NCBI RefSeq assembly: GCF_000368025.1
Contig: NZ_KB849210.1
Coordinates: 152,229 to 216,228 of the forward strand
Reading direction: 5' to 3'
From: Acinetobacter parvus DSM 16617 = CIP 108168
GTDB lineage: Bacteria > Pseudomonadota > Gammaproteobacteria > Pseudomonadales > Moraxellaceae
DNA: 64,000 bases
The notes below the pieces were generated by a model. It saw nothing but the letters and a program-made list of their open reading frames with translations, did no database searches and had not been told where the DNA came from. A program made the translations under genes and the position numbers. Shown one piece after another: positions 45,618-55,683 of this stretch (positions within the stretch are counted from its first letter, which is position 1; every line of letters begins with the position of its first letter).

Positions 45618-45739
45618 TAGAACTTCTCCTCTCTCAATTGAAAGTAGCATAGACTGCTTTCATGAAGCATTTACCTTGATTAAGTAATCAAGTGCTAATG
45701 CTGTAATGTGTTTATGTAACATTTGCTTGTTTTTTCCAC

Positions 45740-45767
45740 AAAAAAGGCACCGCAAGGTGCCTTTTTT
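45740..45767 (-). terminator. Terminator of the rpoBC operon
   Basis: A 12-bp perfect stem AAAAAAGGCACC/GGTGCCTTTTTT closes a GCAA loop (plus-strand reading), with T runs on the minus strand. It lies just downstream of rpoC. Confidence 0.93.
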
Positions 45768-45780
45768 GATTTGCTGGAAC

Positions 45781-48700
45781 TTAGAACTGGTCTGAGTTCA
45801 ACGCTTGACTAAATGCCTGGTCAACTTCACTGAAATCGTTATGAAGTTCAAACTCCGCAGCTTCAGCCTCTTGACGACGACGCTCTAAGTGGTACGCAAG
45901 ACCCGTACCCGCTGGGATCAAGCGACCCACAACAACGTTTTCTTTTAAGCCACGTAAATCATCTTCTTTACCTGTTACAGCAGCTTCAGTTAACACGCGT
46001 GTTGTTTCCTGGAACGATGCAGCAGAAATGAATGAGTCAGTAGAAAGCGATGCTTTGGTGATACCCATCAATTGACGTTCAAACTTCGCAGGGAACTTGT
46101 TCTGAGCCAAGACAGCTTGGTTCTCTTGAACAACGCGGATGTAATCCACTTGCTCGCCCTTAATGAAACTTGTATCACCGCCATCAGTGATATCAACTTT
46201 ACGCAACATTTGACGTACAACAACTTCAATGTGCTTATCGTTGATTTTTACACCTTGCAGACGGTAAACGTCCTGAACTTCGTTCACGATATAGTTGGTT
46301 AATGCCACTTCACCTTTCAAACGTAAGATGTCATGTGGGTTTTGTGGGCCATCAGACACCGTTTCACCACGGTTGACATGCTCGCCTTCAAACACGTTCA
46401 TGGTACGCCATTTCGGAATCAGCTCTTCATAAATTTCCGAGCCATCATCTGGTGTAATCACTAAACGGTTCTTACCTTTGGTCTCTTTACCAAAGCTCAC
46501 GATACCAGACACTTCTGCCAGAATCGCATGCTCTTTCGGTTTACGTGCTTCGAACAAGTCAGCTACGCGTGGCAGACCACCTGTAATATCACGGGTACGA
46601 GAAGATTCCTGTGGTACACGACCAATAACGTCACCCACACCAATCGTTTCTCCATCACGGACAGTTACAATTGTATTTTGTGGCAGGAAGTAGAACTGTT
46701 CGCCGCCATCGGTTGTATCCAACACGATTGCAGGACGTAAATCTTTACCAGAAGCAGGACGTGCTGTTACAGGCAAGATTTCAACAGTGGTCATACCTGT
46801 TGCATCGTCCGTCTTAGAGGTTGCAGTTACACCATCAGCGATCTGGCTAAAACGTGCTTTACCAGCAACTTCTGTTACCAATGGATGTGTATGCGGATCC
46901 CAAGTCGCTACGATACCGCCAGCTTCTACAGCTTCACCATCTTTCAACAAGATGCTTGCACCATAAGGAAGTTTGTAACGCTCACGCTCACGTCCCAAGT
47001 CATCCGCAATACCAATTTCACCTGAACGAGAAACCGATACCAAGTGACCTTTGGCATGTTGTACAGTTTTCACGTTGTGGAAACGTACAGTACCTTTGTT
47101 ACGCACTTGAACACTGTTCGCAGCAGAAGTTCGGCTCGCAGCACCACCCACGTGGAACGTACGCATGGTTAACTGTGTACCTGGCTCACCAATTGACTGT
47201 GCAGCCATTACACCAACAGATTCACCTGGGTTCACCAAATGACCACGTGCAAGATCACGACCATAACAACGCGCACATACGCCGAATGTAGATTCACACG
47301 CAATAACTGAACGAACTTTAACTTCATCGACACCCGCTTCTTCAAGCTGAGCTGCGATTTTCTCGTCAATTAACGTACCACGAGGTAATACAACTTCATC
47401 ATCAGATGCACGACGTACATCTTCAGCAGTTACACGACCCAATACGCGGTCACGTAATGGCTCGATGACATCACCACCCTGAATGAATGGTGTCATTACT
47501 AGGCCGCCAGCTGTACCACAGTCAGATTCAGTAATCACCAAATCTTGTGCTACGTCTACGAGACGACGGGTCAGGTAACCCGAGTTCGCAGTTTTCAATG
47601 CAGTATCGGCCAAACCTTTACGTGCACCGTGTGTTGAAATAAAGTACTGGAGTACTGTTAAACCTTCACGGAAGTTCGCTTTAATCGGAGTCTCAATGAT
47701 CGAGCCATCTGGCTTCGCCATCAAACCACGCATACCAGCAAGCTGACGGATCTGCGCCGCACTACCACGGGCACCCGAGTCAGACATCATATAAATCGAG
47801 TTGAATGATTTCTGTTTCTCATCTTCACCTTGTTTGTTTTTCACAAGGGTATAAGACAAGTTATCCATCATCGCTTTCGCAACTTGGTCGTTGGTACGTG
47901 CCCAAATATCGACTACTTTGTTATAACGCTCACCCGCAGTTACGAAACCTTGCTCAAACTGTTGTTCAATTTCGCGAACTTCAGTTTCAGATTTAGCAAT
48001 AATCGCTTCTTTGTTTGGTGGAATCAACATGTCTTCCATACCGACGGACACACCTGAACGCGTCGCTTGACGGAAGCCCAGATACATCAACTGGTCAGCG
48101 AAGATAACAGTGTCTTTCAAGCCAAGCTTACGGTAGCAAGAGTTGATTAACTTCGAGATGTTTTTCTTGGTCATCTCAAGGTTGATCATGTCAAAACTCA
48201 AACCTTGTGGAACCACTTCCCACAATAAGCAACGACCCGGTGTGGTATCAACAATAATGGTTTGCTGTTCACGCTGACCATTTTCATCAATCACGGTTTG
48301 ATGTACACGTACTTTCACACGCGCATGAATATTCACTTTACCTGTCGCCAAGGCACGGTTCACTTCATGTGTATCCGCAAACACCATGCCCTCACCCTTG
48401 GCATTTACCGCATCACGGGTGATGTAGTAAAGACCCAAGACCACGTCCTGAGAAGGTACAATGATCGGCTCACCATTTGCAGGTGACAGGATGTTGTTGG
48501 TTGACATCATCAATGCACGTGCTTCTAACTGTGCTTCCAATGTCAATGGAACGTGTACCGCCATTTGGTCACCATCGAAGTCGGCGTTAAACGCTGCACA
48601 AACGAGTGGGTGAAGACGGATTGCCTTACCTTCAATCAGAATAGGTTCAAATGCTTGAAGACCTAGACGGTGAAGTGTTGGCGCACGGTTCAACATCACT

Positions 48701-49974
48701 GGATGTTGACGAATTACAGAGGCAAGAACGTCCCAAACTTCCGGCGTTTCACGCTCAACCATTTTCTTCGCAGCTTTAATGGTTGTTGCTTGACCAGAAG
48801 CTTGTAGTTTCGCGAAAATAAATGGCTTGAACAGTTCAAGTGCCATCTTCTTCGGAAGACCACATTGGTGCAGACGTAAAGTAGGACCTACGGTAATGAC
48901 CGAACGGCCTGAATAGTCAACACGTTTACCAAGTAAGTTTTGACGGAAACGACCTTGTTTACCTTTGATCATATCAGCCAAAGATTTCAATGGACGTTTG
49001 TTCGAACCTGTAATCGCACGACCACGACGACCGTTATCAAGCAACGCATCAACAGACTCTTGTAACATACGTTTTTCATTACGTACGATAATATCTGGTG
49101 CTGCAAGGTCAAGAAGACGCTTCAAACGGTTATTACGGTTGATCACACGACGGTAAAGGTCGTTCAAGTCTGAAGTCGCAAAACGACCACCTTCAAGTGG
49201 TACAAGCGGACGTAAGTCTGGTGGAAGTACTGGAAGTACGTTCATCACCATCCATTCAGGCTTGTTGTTTGAATCTTTGAATGCTTCCATCAATTTCAAA
49301 CGCTTAGACGATTTTTTCAGCTTAGTTTCTGAGGTCGTTTGTGGAATTTCTTCACGTAAACGCGCGATTTCAGCATCTAAATCGATATCTTTAAGCAAAT
49401 CTTGAATTGCTTCTGCACCCATTTTCGCAGTGAATTCATCACCGTGTTCTTCAAGTGCGTTGTAGTATTCTTCGTCACTTAAAAGTTGATACTTTTCAAA
49501 CGGTGTCATACCAGGATCAGTAACAACATAAGATTCGAAATACAATACGCGCTCGATATCGCGTAATGTCATATCAAGAAGTAAACCGATACGGCTCGGT
49601 AATGATTTCAAGAACCAGATGTGTGCAACTGGAGAAGCAAGGTCAATATGACCCATACGCTCACGACGAACTTTAGCAGTCGTTACTTCAACGCCACATT
49701 TTTCACAAATGACGCCTTTATATTTCATACGCTTGTATTTACCACACAAGCATTCATAATCTTTGACTGGACCAAAAATTTTGGCACAGAACAAACCATC
49801 ACGTTCAGGTTTAAAAGTACGGTAGTTAATGGTTTCAGGCTTTTTAACTTCACCGTGAGACCATGACTTAATCATCTCTGGTGACGCAAGACCAATACGG
49901 ATACGGTCAAATTCAACAGGTGCATGACCTTCTGAATCCGTTTTCTTACGCATGATATCGAGCAAGTCTTTCAA
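45781..49974 (-). CDS. rpoC: DNA-directed RNA polymerase subunit beta'
   Basis: A 1397-residue beta' subunit. The zinc-ribbon cysteines (CLCGKYKRMKYKGVICEKC) lie near residue 70-88, the active-site NADFDGDQMAVH near 460 binds Mg2+, the bridge helix and trigger loop follow, and a second zinc cluster (CESTFGVCARCYGRDLARG) lies near 895-910. Length and sequence match Acinetobacter RpoC. The start used is TTG at 49974 (MKDLLDIMRKK); an ATG seven codons downstream is the alternative. Confidence 0.97.
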   Translation of the reverse strand: MKDLLDIMRKKTDSEGHAPVEFDRIRIGLASPEMIKSWSHGEVKKPETINYRTFKPERDGLFCAKIFGPVKDYECLCGKYKRMKYKGVICEKCGVEVTTAKVRRERMGHIDLASPVAHIWFLKSLPSRIGLLLDMTLRDIERVLYFESYVVTDPGMTPFEKYQLLSDEEYYNALEEHGDEFTAKMGAEAIQDLLKDIDLDAEIARLREEIPQTTSETKLKKSSKRLKLMEAFKDSNNKPEWMVMNVLPVLPPDLRPLVPLEGGRFATSDLNDLYRRVINRNNRLKRLLDLAAPDIIVRNEKRMLQESVDALLDNGRRGRAITGSNKRPLKSLADMIKGKQGRFRQNLLGKRVDYSGRSVITVGPTLRLHQCGLPKKMALELFKPFIFAKLQASGQATTIKAAKKMVERETPEVWDVLASVIRQHPVMLNRAPTLHRLGLQAFEPILIEGKAIRLHPLVCAAFNADFDGDQMAVHVPLTLEAQLEARALMMSTNNILSPANGEPIIVPSQDVVLGLYYITRDAVNAKGEGMVFADTHEVNRALATGKVNIHARVKVRVHQTVIDENGQREQQTIIVDTTPGRCLLWEVVPQGLSFDMINLEMTKKNISKLINSCYRKLGLKDTVIFADQLMYLGFRQATRSGVSVGMEDMLIPPNKEAIIAKSETEVREIEQQFEQGFVTAGERYNKVVDIWARTNDQVAKAMMDNLSYTLVKNKQGEDEKQKSFNSIYMMSDSGARGSAAQIRQLAGMRGLMAKPDGSIIETPIKANFREGLTVLQYFISTHGARKGLADTALKTANSGYLTRRLVDVAQDLVITESDCGTAGGLVMTPFIQGGDVIEPLRDRVLGRVTAEDVRRASDDEVVLPRGTLIDEKIAAQLEEAGVDEVKVRSVIACESTFGVCARCYGRDLARGHLVNPGESVGVMAAQSIGEPGTQLTMRTFHVGGAASRTSAANSVQVRNKGTVRFHNVKTVQHAKGHLVSVSRSGEIGIADDLGRERERYKLPYGASILLKDGEAVEAGGIVATWDPHTHPLVTEVAGKARFSQIADGVTATSKTDDATGMTTVEILPVTARPASGKDLRPAIVLDTTDGGEQFYFLPQNTIVTVRDGETIGVGDVIGRVPQESSRTRDITGGLPRVADLFEARKPKEHAILAEVSGIVSFGKETKGKNRLVITPDDGSEIYEELIPKWRTMNVFEGEHVNRGETVSDGPQNPHDILRLKGEVALTNYIVNEVQDVYRLQGVKINDKHIEVVVRQMLRKVDITDGGDTSFIKGEQVDYIRVVQENQAVLAQNKFPAKFERQLMGITKASLSTDSFISAASFQETTRVLTEAAVTGKEDDLRGLKENVVVGRLIPAGTGLAYHLERRRQEAEAAEFELHNDFSEVDQAFSQALNSDQF

Positions 49975-50062
49975 TTTTTTTCTCCGTGTGTCGGGGAGCT
50001 ACGCTCTTCCGACTGGGTCACAAATATTGTTTTTACTGAAATTATGGAATCTCCGCCTAGCC

Positions 50063-50120
50063 CCTCTTTTCAAAGAGGGGAACTTCCCCCCTTTTTTAAA
50101 GGGGGAACGAGGGGGATTTA
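50063..50120. repeat. Short palindromic repeat, copy B (rpoB-rpoC spacer)
   Basis: The 143-bp spacer contains CCCCTCTTTTCAAAGAGGGG, then CCCCCCTTTTTTAAAGGGGG followed by a G5 block next to the rpoB stop. These are two adjacent self-complementary blocks. The second resembles copy A at 19190-19232 in the opposite orientation. A mobile-type dispersed repeat inside this highly conserved operon is unusual. Confidence 0.6.
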
Positions 50121-53100
50121 GTCACCATTTTTCAGTTCAATGTTGATACCTAAAGAACGGATCTCTTTGGTCAATACGTTGAACGATTCAGGCATACCCG
50201 GATCCATGTAATGGTTCCCATCTACAATGTTCTTATAGATGCGTGTACGACCTTCGACGTCATCCGACTTCACTGTAAGCATTTCTTGGAGCGTATATGC
50301 AGCACCGTATGCTTCAAGTGCCCAGACTTCCATCTCACCGAAACGCTGACCACCGAATTGTGCTTTACCACCAAGCGGTTGTTGAGTTACAAGTGAGTAA
50401 GAACCTGTTGAACGCGCATGCATCTTGTCATCAACCAAGTGGTTCAGTTTCAGCATGTACATGTAACCTACAGTTACAGGACGGTCAAACTGTTCACCTG
50501 TACGACCATCAAACAATACTGTTTGACCTGTACGAGAAATGTCTGCCAATTCAAGTAAGTCTTTGATCTGGCTTTCTTCAGCACCATCAAATACAGGAGT
50601 CGCTAATGGAACACCAGCACGTAAGTTACCTGAAAGCGCCAAGATTTCTGCGTCAGTCAAGCTATCAAGCTCTTCCTGCTCACCACCAACCTTGTTATAA
50701 ATCTTGTCTAAGAATTCACGCAGTTCAATCACTGTACGTTGTTCTTTCAACATTTTTTCGATCTTATCGCCAAGACCTTTCGCCGCCATACCCAAGTGAG
50801 TCTCAAGAATCTGACCCACGTTCATACGTGACGGTACACCAAGTGGGTTCAATACGATGTCGACTGGCACACCATTCGCATCATGTGGCATGTCTTCAAC
50901 TGGCAAGATGTTTGATACAACACCTTTGTTACCGTGACGACCCGCCATCTTATCACCAGGCTGGATACGACGTTTAACTGCCAGGTAAACCTTAACAACT
51001 TTCAATACGCCAGTTGTTAATTCATCACCTGTAGAAAGTTTACGCTTCTTCTCAGCAAACTTCTCGTCAATCTCGTAACTCTTCTCTTTCAAGAACACTT
51101 GAATTTGAGTTAAACGCTCAGCAATTGCTTCATCATTTGGCTGGATTTCAAGTAAATCAACCAACTCTAAACCAGACAATACCTCTGCAGAAAGTTTATC
51201 ACCGCGTTTGGTTGAACCACCACCATTAGATTCTTGACCTTTCAACAAACGAACAATACGTTCACGTGCTGCTTCTTCGAAGATTTTGTATTCTTCTTTC
51301 AAGTCTTTACGGTATGCATCAAGCTGAGCTTTCTCAATTGCCTGCGCACGTTCATCTTTTTCCAAACCATCACGTGTGAAGACTTGAACGTCAATCACTG
51401 TACCTTTAGTACCCGATGGAACACGTAAAGACGAGTCTTTTACGTCAGCCGCTTTTTCACCAAAGATTGCACGAAGTAATTTTTCTTCAGGTGTTAACTG
51501 AGTTTCACCTTTAGGCGTGACTTTACCAACAAGGATGTCACCCGCAGTCACTTCCGCACCGATATACACAATACCTGACTCATCCAACTTAGATAAAGCT
51601 GCTTCGCCAACGTTTGGAATATCAGCGGTAATTTCTTCCGAGCCCAACTTAGTATCACGTGCGACACATGACAATTCCTGAATGTGAATCGACGTTAAAC
51701 GATCTTCTTGAAGCACACGCTCAGAAAGTAAGATCGAGTCTTCATAGTTATAACCGTTCCATGTCATGAACGCGACGCGCATGTTTTGACCCAGCGCAAG
51801 TTCACCCATGTCAGTCGATGGACCGTCAGCCAAAATATCACCACGAGCAACTTTGTCGCCCAGGTTCACGATGACATTCTGGTTAATACAGGTATTTTGG
51901 TTTGATCGTGTATATTTGATCAGGTTATAGATATCTACACCTGCTTCACCCGCAATCATTTCATCTTCGTTGACACGAATCACGATACGAGATGCATCAA
52001 CATATTCAATCGCACCACCGCGGTTGGCGATTACACACACACCTGAGTCACGTGCTACGTTTGCTTCCATACCTGTACCAACAAGCGGCTTGTCAGCACG
52101 CAATGTAGGAACAGCCTGACGTTGCATGTTCGAACCCATCAAGGCACGGTTCGCATCATCGTGTTCAAGGAATGGAATCAATGATGCTGCAACAGAAACA
52201 ACCTGCTGTGCAGAAACATCCATATGTGTGACGCGCTCAGGCGACATACGCACAAATTCACCTTGATGACGGACAGAAACCATTTCTTCAGTCAAGTTGC
52301 CATCTTTATCCACTGCTGAGTCGGCTTGTGCAATGACAGTGCCTACTTCTTCAATTGCAGATAAGTATTCAACTTCATCAGTCACACGACCATCAACAAC
52401 TTTACGGTATGGTGTTTCCAAGAAACCGAAGTCATTCGCTTTAGCATAGACAGAAAGCGAGTTGATCAAACCAATGTTTGGACCTTCAGGTGTTTCAATT
52501 GGACAAACACGACCATAGTGAGTTTGATGTACGTCACGTACTTCAAAGCCTGCACGTTCACGCGTCAAACCACCAGGACCAAGCGCAGATACACGACGTT
52601 TGTGCGTAATCTCAGACAATGGGTTATTTTGGTCCATGAACTGAGACAATTGGCTTGAACCAAAGAATTCTTTGATTGCCGCAGCAACTGGTTTGGCGTT
52701 AATTAAATCTTGCGGAGACAAGTTATCAGTTTCTGCTTGGCTTAAACGCTCTTTCACAGCACGTTCAACACGGACTAGACCAACACGGAATTGGTTTTCT
52801 GTCATTTCACCCACAGAACGTACACGACGGTTACCTAAGTGATCGATATCGTCGACTTCACCTTTACCGTTACGGATTTCTACTAATGTACGTAATACAT
52901 CAATAATATCGTCGTGTGACAGAATACCTTCAACTTCACGTGACTTCTGGTCAGTACCGACTTCGTATGGACGCCCCAAACGACGGTTGAACTTCATACG
53001 ACCCACTGGAGAAAGGTCATAACGCTCAGAAGAGAAGAACAAATTATTGAATAGGTTTTCAGCAGCTTCTTTCGTCGGCGGCTCGCCTGGACGCATGACT

Positions 53101-54206
53101 TTATAGATTTCAACAAGTGCTTCTTCACGACCTGTTGTTGTATCTGCACGTAATGTATCCGCAACAAACGAACCACGATCAATATCATTCGTGAATAGGA
53201 TGTTAAACTGCTTCACACCATTTTCAGCGATCTTCACCATGATGTCATGGCTAAGAACGGTATTCGCAGGAATCACATCACCACTTTTCAGTGTGATATC
53301 TTCAGCTGTAATACGCTCATATAAATATTCATCAGGTACAGAAAGCTTGGCTAAGTTCGCAGCTTCCATTTGACGTACGTGACGTGCGTTAATACGTTTA
53401 CCTTGTTCAACGATCGCTTTACCATCATTGTCTAAGATATCAAATTGTGCCATTTCACCACGTAAGCGATCTGGAACAAGATCAATTTGATAGCTACCCA
53501 TATCAAGATATACAGGTACTTTTTCATAGAACAAATTCAAGATTTGTTCATTGCTGTAATTCAAGGCACGTAGAATCACCGTTGCCAGTAACTTACGACG
53601 ACGGTCAATACGTACGAATACTAAATCTTTAGCATCAAATTCAAAATCTAACCATGAACCACGGTAAGGAATAATACGTGCTGAATACAACACTTTACCA
53701 CTTGAGTGGGTTTTACCCTTGTCATGGTCAAAGAATACACCTGGTGAACGGTGTAATTGAGATACGATGACACGCTCAGTACCGTTGATAACGAAAGTAC
53801 CGTTATCGGTCATGAGTGGCATTTCACCCATGTAAACTTCTTGTTCACGCACGTCTTTAATTGATTTCGTTTCACGATCTTTAATGATCAAACGAATTTT
53901 TACGCGCATTGGTGCTGCATAAGTTGAACCACGTAAAATACATTCACGTACGTCAAACTCAGGCTTACCAAGACTATACTCAACAAATTCTAAAGCAGCA
54001 TTGCCAGAATAACTTTCAATAGGAAAAACTGAACGAAATGCGGCTTGGAGACCGATATCTTCGCGATTTTTTGGAGTTTTACCGCCTTGTAAGAATGTAC
54101 GGTACGAATCGACCTGAATCGACAGTAAGTACGGTGCTTCCATTACGTGGGGCAATTTACCAAAATTCTTACGGATCCGTTTCTTTTCGGTATATGAGTA
54201 TGCCAT
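50118..54206 (-). CDS. rpoB: DNA-directed RNA polymerase subunit beta
   Basis: A 1362-residue beta subunit. The rifampicin pocket region (about 520-590, FGSSQLSQFMDQNNPLSE and THKRRVSALGPGG) is intact and has the usual susceptible-type residues. Later come GDKMAGRHGNKGV and the C-terminal GGQRFGEMEVWALEAYGAA. It starts with MAYSYTEKKRIRKNFG. It is separated from rplL by a 308-bp leader that contains a terminator-like attenuator. Confidence 0.97.
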   Translation of the reverse strand: MAYSYTEKKRIRKNFGKLPHVMEAPYLLSIQVDSYRTFLQGGKTPKNREDIGLQAAFRSVFPIESYSGNAALEFVEYSLGKPEFDVRECILRGSTYAAPMRVKIRLIIKDRETKSIKDVREQEVYMGEMPLMTDNGTFVINGTERVIVSQLHRSPGVFFDHDKGKTHSSGKVLYSARIIPYRGSWLDFEFDAKDLVFVRIDRRRKLLATVILRALNYSNEQILNLFYEKVPVYLDMGSYQIDLVPDRLRGEMAQFDILDNDGKAIVEQGKRINARHVRQMEAANLAKLSVPDEYLYERITAEDITLKSGDVIPANTVLSHDIMVKIAENGVKQFNILFTNDIDRGSFVADTLRADTTTGREEALVEIYKVMRPGEPPTKEAAENLFNNLFFSSERYDLSPVGRMKFNRRLGRPYEVGTDQKSREVEGILSHDDIIDVLRTLVEIRNGKGEVDDIDHLGNRRVRSVGEMTENQFRVGLVRVERAVKERLSQAETDNLSPQDLINAKPVAAAIKEFFGSSQLSQFMDQNNPLSEITHKRRVSALGPGGLTRERAGFEVRDVHQTHYGRVCPIETPEGPNIGLINSLSVYAKANDFGFLETPYRKVVDGRVTDEVEYLSAIEEVGTVIAQADSAVDKDGNLTEEMVSVRHQGEFVRMSPERVTHMDVSAQQVVSVAASLIPFLEHDDANRALMGSNMQRQAVPTLRADKPLVGTGMEANVARDSGVCVIANRGGAIEYVDASRIVIRVNEDEMIAGEAGVDIYNLIKYTRSNQNTCINQNVIVNLGDKVARGDILADGPSTDMGELALGQNMRVAFMTWNGYNYEDSILLSERVLQEDRLTSIHIQELSCVARDTKLGSEEITADIPNVGEAALSKLDESGIVYIGAEVTAGDILVGKVTPKGETQLTPEEKLLRAIFGEKAADVKDSSLRVPSGTKGTVIDVQVFTRDGLEKDERAQAIEKAQLDAYRKDLKEEYKIFEEAARERIVRLLKGQESNGGGSTKRGDKLSAEVLSGLELVDLLEIQPNDEAIAERLTQIQVFLKEKSYEIDEKFAEKKRKLSTGDELTTGVLKVVKVYLAVKRRIQPGDKMAGRHGNKGVVSNILPVEDMPHDANGVPVDIVLNPLGVPSRMNVGQILETHLGMAAKGLGDKIEKMLKEQRTVIELREFLDKIYNKVGGEQEELDSLTDAEILALSGNLRAGVPLATPVFDGAEESQIKDLLELADISRTGQTVLFDGRTGEQFDRPVTVGYMYMLKLNHLVDDKMHARSTGSYSLVTQQPLGGKAQFGGQRFGEMEVWALEAYGAAYTLQEMLTVKSDDVEGRTRIYKNIVDGNHYMDPGMPESFNVLTKEIRSLGINIELKNGD

Positions 54207-54514
54207 CTGGAGTCCTCGGAAAGTAAACTAAACCCGCCTGCAGAACGGGTCTAGAAAGAATTACGCAGGCCGATATGGCCACCACTGTTTACAAATGCTG
54301 CAATTTTAGTGGTATTAAAACGCTTAACAATATTTTTATAAGCAAAAAAATATTGGTAAGCGTTTGATTTCATAAATTTTGTTTAAATAATACGCACAAT
54401 GAACGTAAAACTATCAAAAAACGAGCCGATTATTGTAACGCAAAAAGGCTGATGACCCAAGAGCCATCAGCCATTTTTTGGAGCCGATTTTGAAAAAATC
54501 GACTCCCTACAGCA
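54207..54514 (-). promoter_or_regulatory. rplL-rpoB leader region
   Basis: 308 bp between rplL and rpoB with no gene. It carries a hairpin of two near-complementary arms GAGTCGATTTT/AAAATCGGCTC near rplL (54481-54507), then an attenuator, then AT-rich leader sequence. This resembles the rplL-rpoB attenuator and RNase III region in E. coli. Confidence 0.65.
54442..54472 (-). terminator. Terminator/attenuator between rplL and rpoB
   Basis: An 8-bp stem GGCTGATG/CATCAGCC with a 10-base loop, followed by five T on the minus strand. A partial terminator here lowers rpoBC expression relative to the ribosomal proteins in other bacteria. Confidence 0.75.
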
Positions 54515-54880
54515 TTACTTAAGTGTAACTGTAGCACCAGCTTCTTCAAGCTTCTTCTTAAGTTCTTCGCCTTCTTCTTTAGAAACGCCTTCTTTAAGAA
54601 CTGCAGGAGCGCCTTCAACAAGATCTTTAGCTTCTTTAAGACCAAGGCCAGTAGCTTCACGAACTGCTTTAATTACAGCAACTTTGTTAGCACCGAAAGA
54701 AGTCAACTCAACGTTGAATTCAGTTTGCTCTTCAACAGCAGCAGCAGCTGGACCAGCAGCTACAGCTACAGCAGCAGCAGATACATTGAAACGCTCTTCA
54801 AATGCTTTGATTAAGTCAACAAGTTCGATAACTTTTAATTCAGCAACTGCGTCTAAGATTTGTTCGTTTGTTAAAGCCAT
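54515..54880 (-). CDS. rplL: 50S ribosomal protein L7/L12
   Basis: 121 residues. An N-terminal dimerisation helix region (MALTNEQILDAVAELKV), an Ala/Val-rich hinge (about 33-52) and the C-terminal factor-binding domain (VAVIKAVREATGLGLKEAKDLVEGAP, GATVTLK at the end). It forms the ribosomal stalk with L10 and recruits translational GTPases. A 48-bp gap separates it from rplJ. Confidence 0.97.
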   Translation of the reverse strand: MALTNEQILDAVAELKVIELVDLIKAFEERFNVSAAAVAVAAGPAAAAVEEQTEFNVELTSFGANKVAVIKAVREATGLGLKEAKDLVEGAPAVLKEGVSKEEGEELKKKLEEAGATVTLK

Positions 54881-54928
54881 GAGAATAACTCCAAATGGAT
54901 ATTGAATGGTGTGAAAGTAGATTTAAGC

Positions 54929-55435
54929 TTAAGCAGCTTCTGACTCGTTTTTCTCTTGGAGCGCTGTAAGTAAACGACCCAATTTCGAAATAGGAGCTTG
55001 AAGAACAGAGGCAAGCATAGTAAGCGCTTTTTCGTGGTTCGGAAGGTTTGCAATAATACTAACTTCTTCACCTTGATAAAGTTTGCCGTCAAATGCAGCA
55101 GCTTTTAATTCAAATGCTTTGTTAGTTTTAGCAAATTCTTCGAACAAGCGTGCAGCTGCACCCATATCGTCTTCAGAAGTTGAGAATGCTAAGATTGTTG
55201 GACCAACCAGATTGTCATTCAAGATAGAGAATTGCGTATCTTGAAGAGCACGTTTAGCTAAAGTATTACGTACAACACGTGTAGCAACACCTAGTTTACG
55301 AGCTTCAACACGAAGAGCAGTTAATTGCTCAACCGTTAAACCCTGGTAGTCAGCAACAACGGCAGCGAACGCTGTAGAAGCAACTTCAGTTACTTCAGCA
55401 ACGATCTGTTTTTTGTCTTCGATAAGAAGAGCCAT
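54929..55435 (-). CDS. rplJ: 50S ribosomal protein L10
   Basis: 168 residues from the ATG at 55435 (MALLIEDKKQIVAEV), which has a GGAGG ribosome-binding site; the longer in-frame ATG upstream at 55528 is rejected. Family motifs are AVVADYQGLTVEQLTALR, RKLGVATRVVRNTLAKRA and a helical C-terminus that binds L7/L12. L10 usually represses its own operon through the leader. Confidence 0.97.
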   Translation of the reverse strand: MALLIEDKKQIVAEVTEVASTAFAAVVADYQGLTVEQLTALRVEARKLGVATRVVRNTLAKRALQDTQFSILNDNLVGPTILAFSTSEDDMGAAARLFEEFAKTNKAFELKAAAFDGKLYQGEEVSIIANLPNHEKALTMLASVLQAPISKLGRLLTALQEKNESEAA

Positions 55436-55683
55436 TGTAAAACCTCCTAACGGTGATTTATGCACCCATACAGGCACACTCCCAATTCGTAAGCCTTTCG
55501 ACTTACACGCGGAGGAGTAACAAATCACACCACCGCGTCTACTCAGACTGGTATTTTAAGAAGCAAATCCTAAAACCTGCCTCGCCTGAGGTCTTTGACG
55601 CTGATAAACCTTCATTTATCAATTCAAAGTTTGCTCGGACCCTCTTTTAACAAAAGAGACCGAGGCTTTAAAATTCTGTCTAA
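55436..55683 (-). promoter_or_regulatory. rplJ leader (L10 autoregulatory leader region)
   Basis: 248 bp between rplA and rplJ with extended GC-richer structure, including a hairpin near rplA (CTCGGTCTCTTTT/AAAAGAGGGTCCGAG with one mismatch and a bulge). It sits where the L10 leader lies in gammaproteobacteria, which the L10-L12 complex binds to repress translation. The structure was not folded computationally. Confidence 0.6.

Noticed and set aside
52480..52700. Rifampicin-resistance change in RpoB
   Set aside because: The pocket sequence FGSSQLSQFMDQNNPLSEITHKRR (24 residues, quoted in two parts in the rpoB entry) shows only the usual susceptible-type residues.
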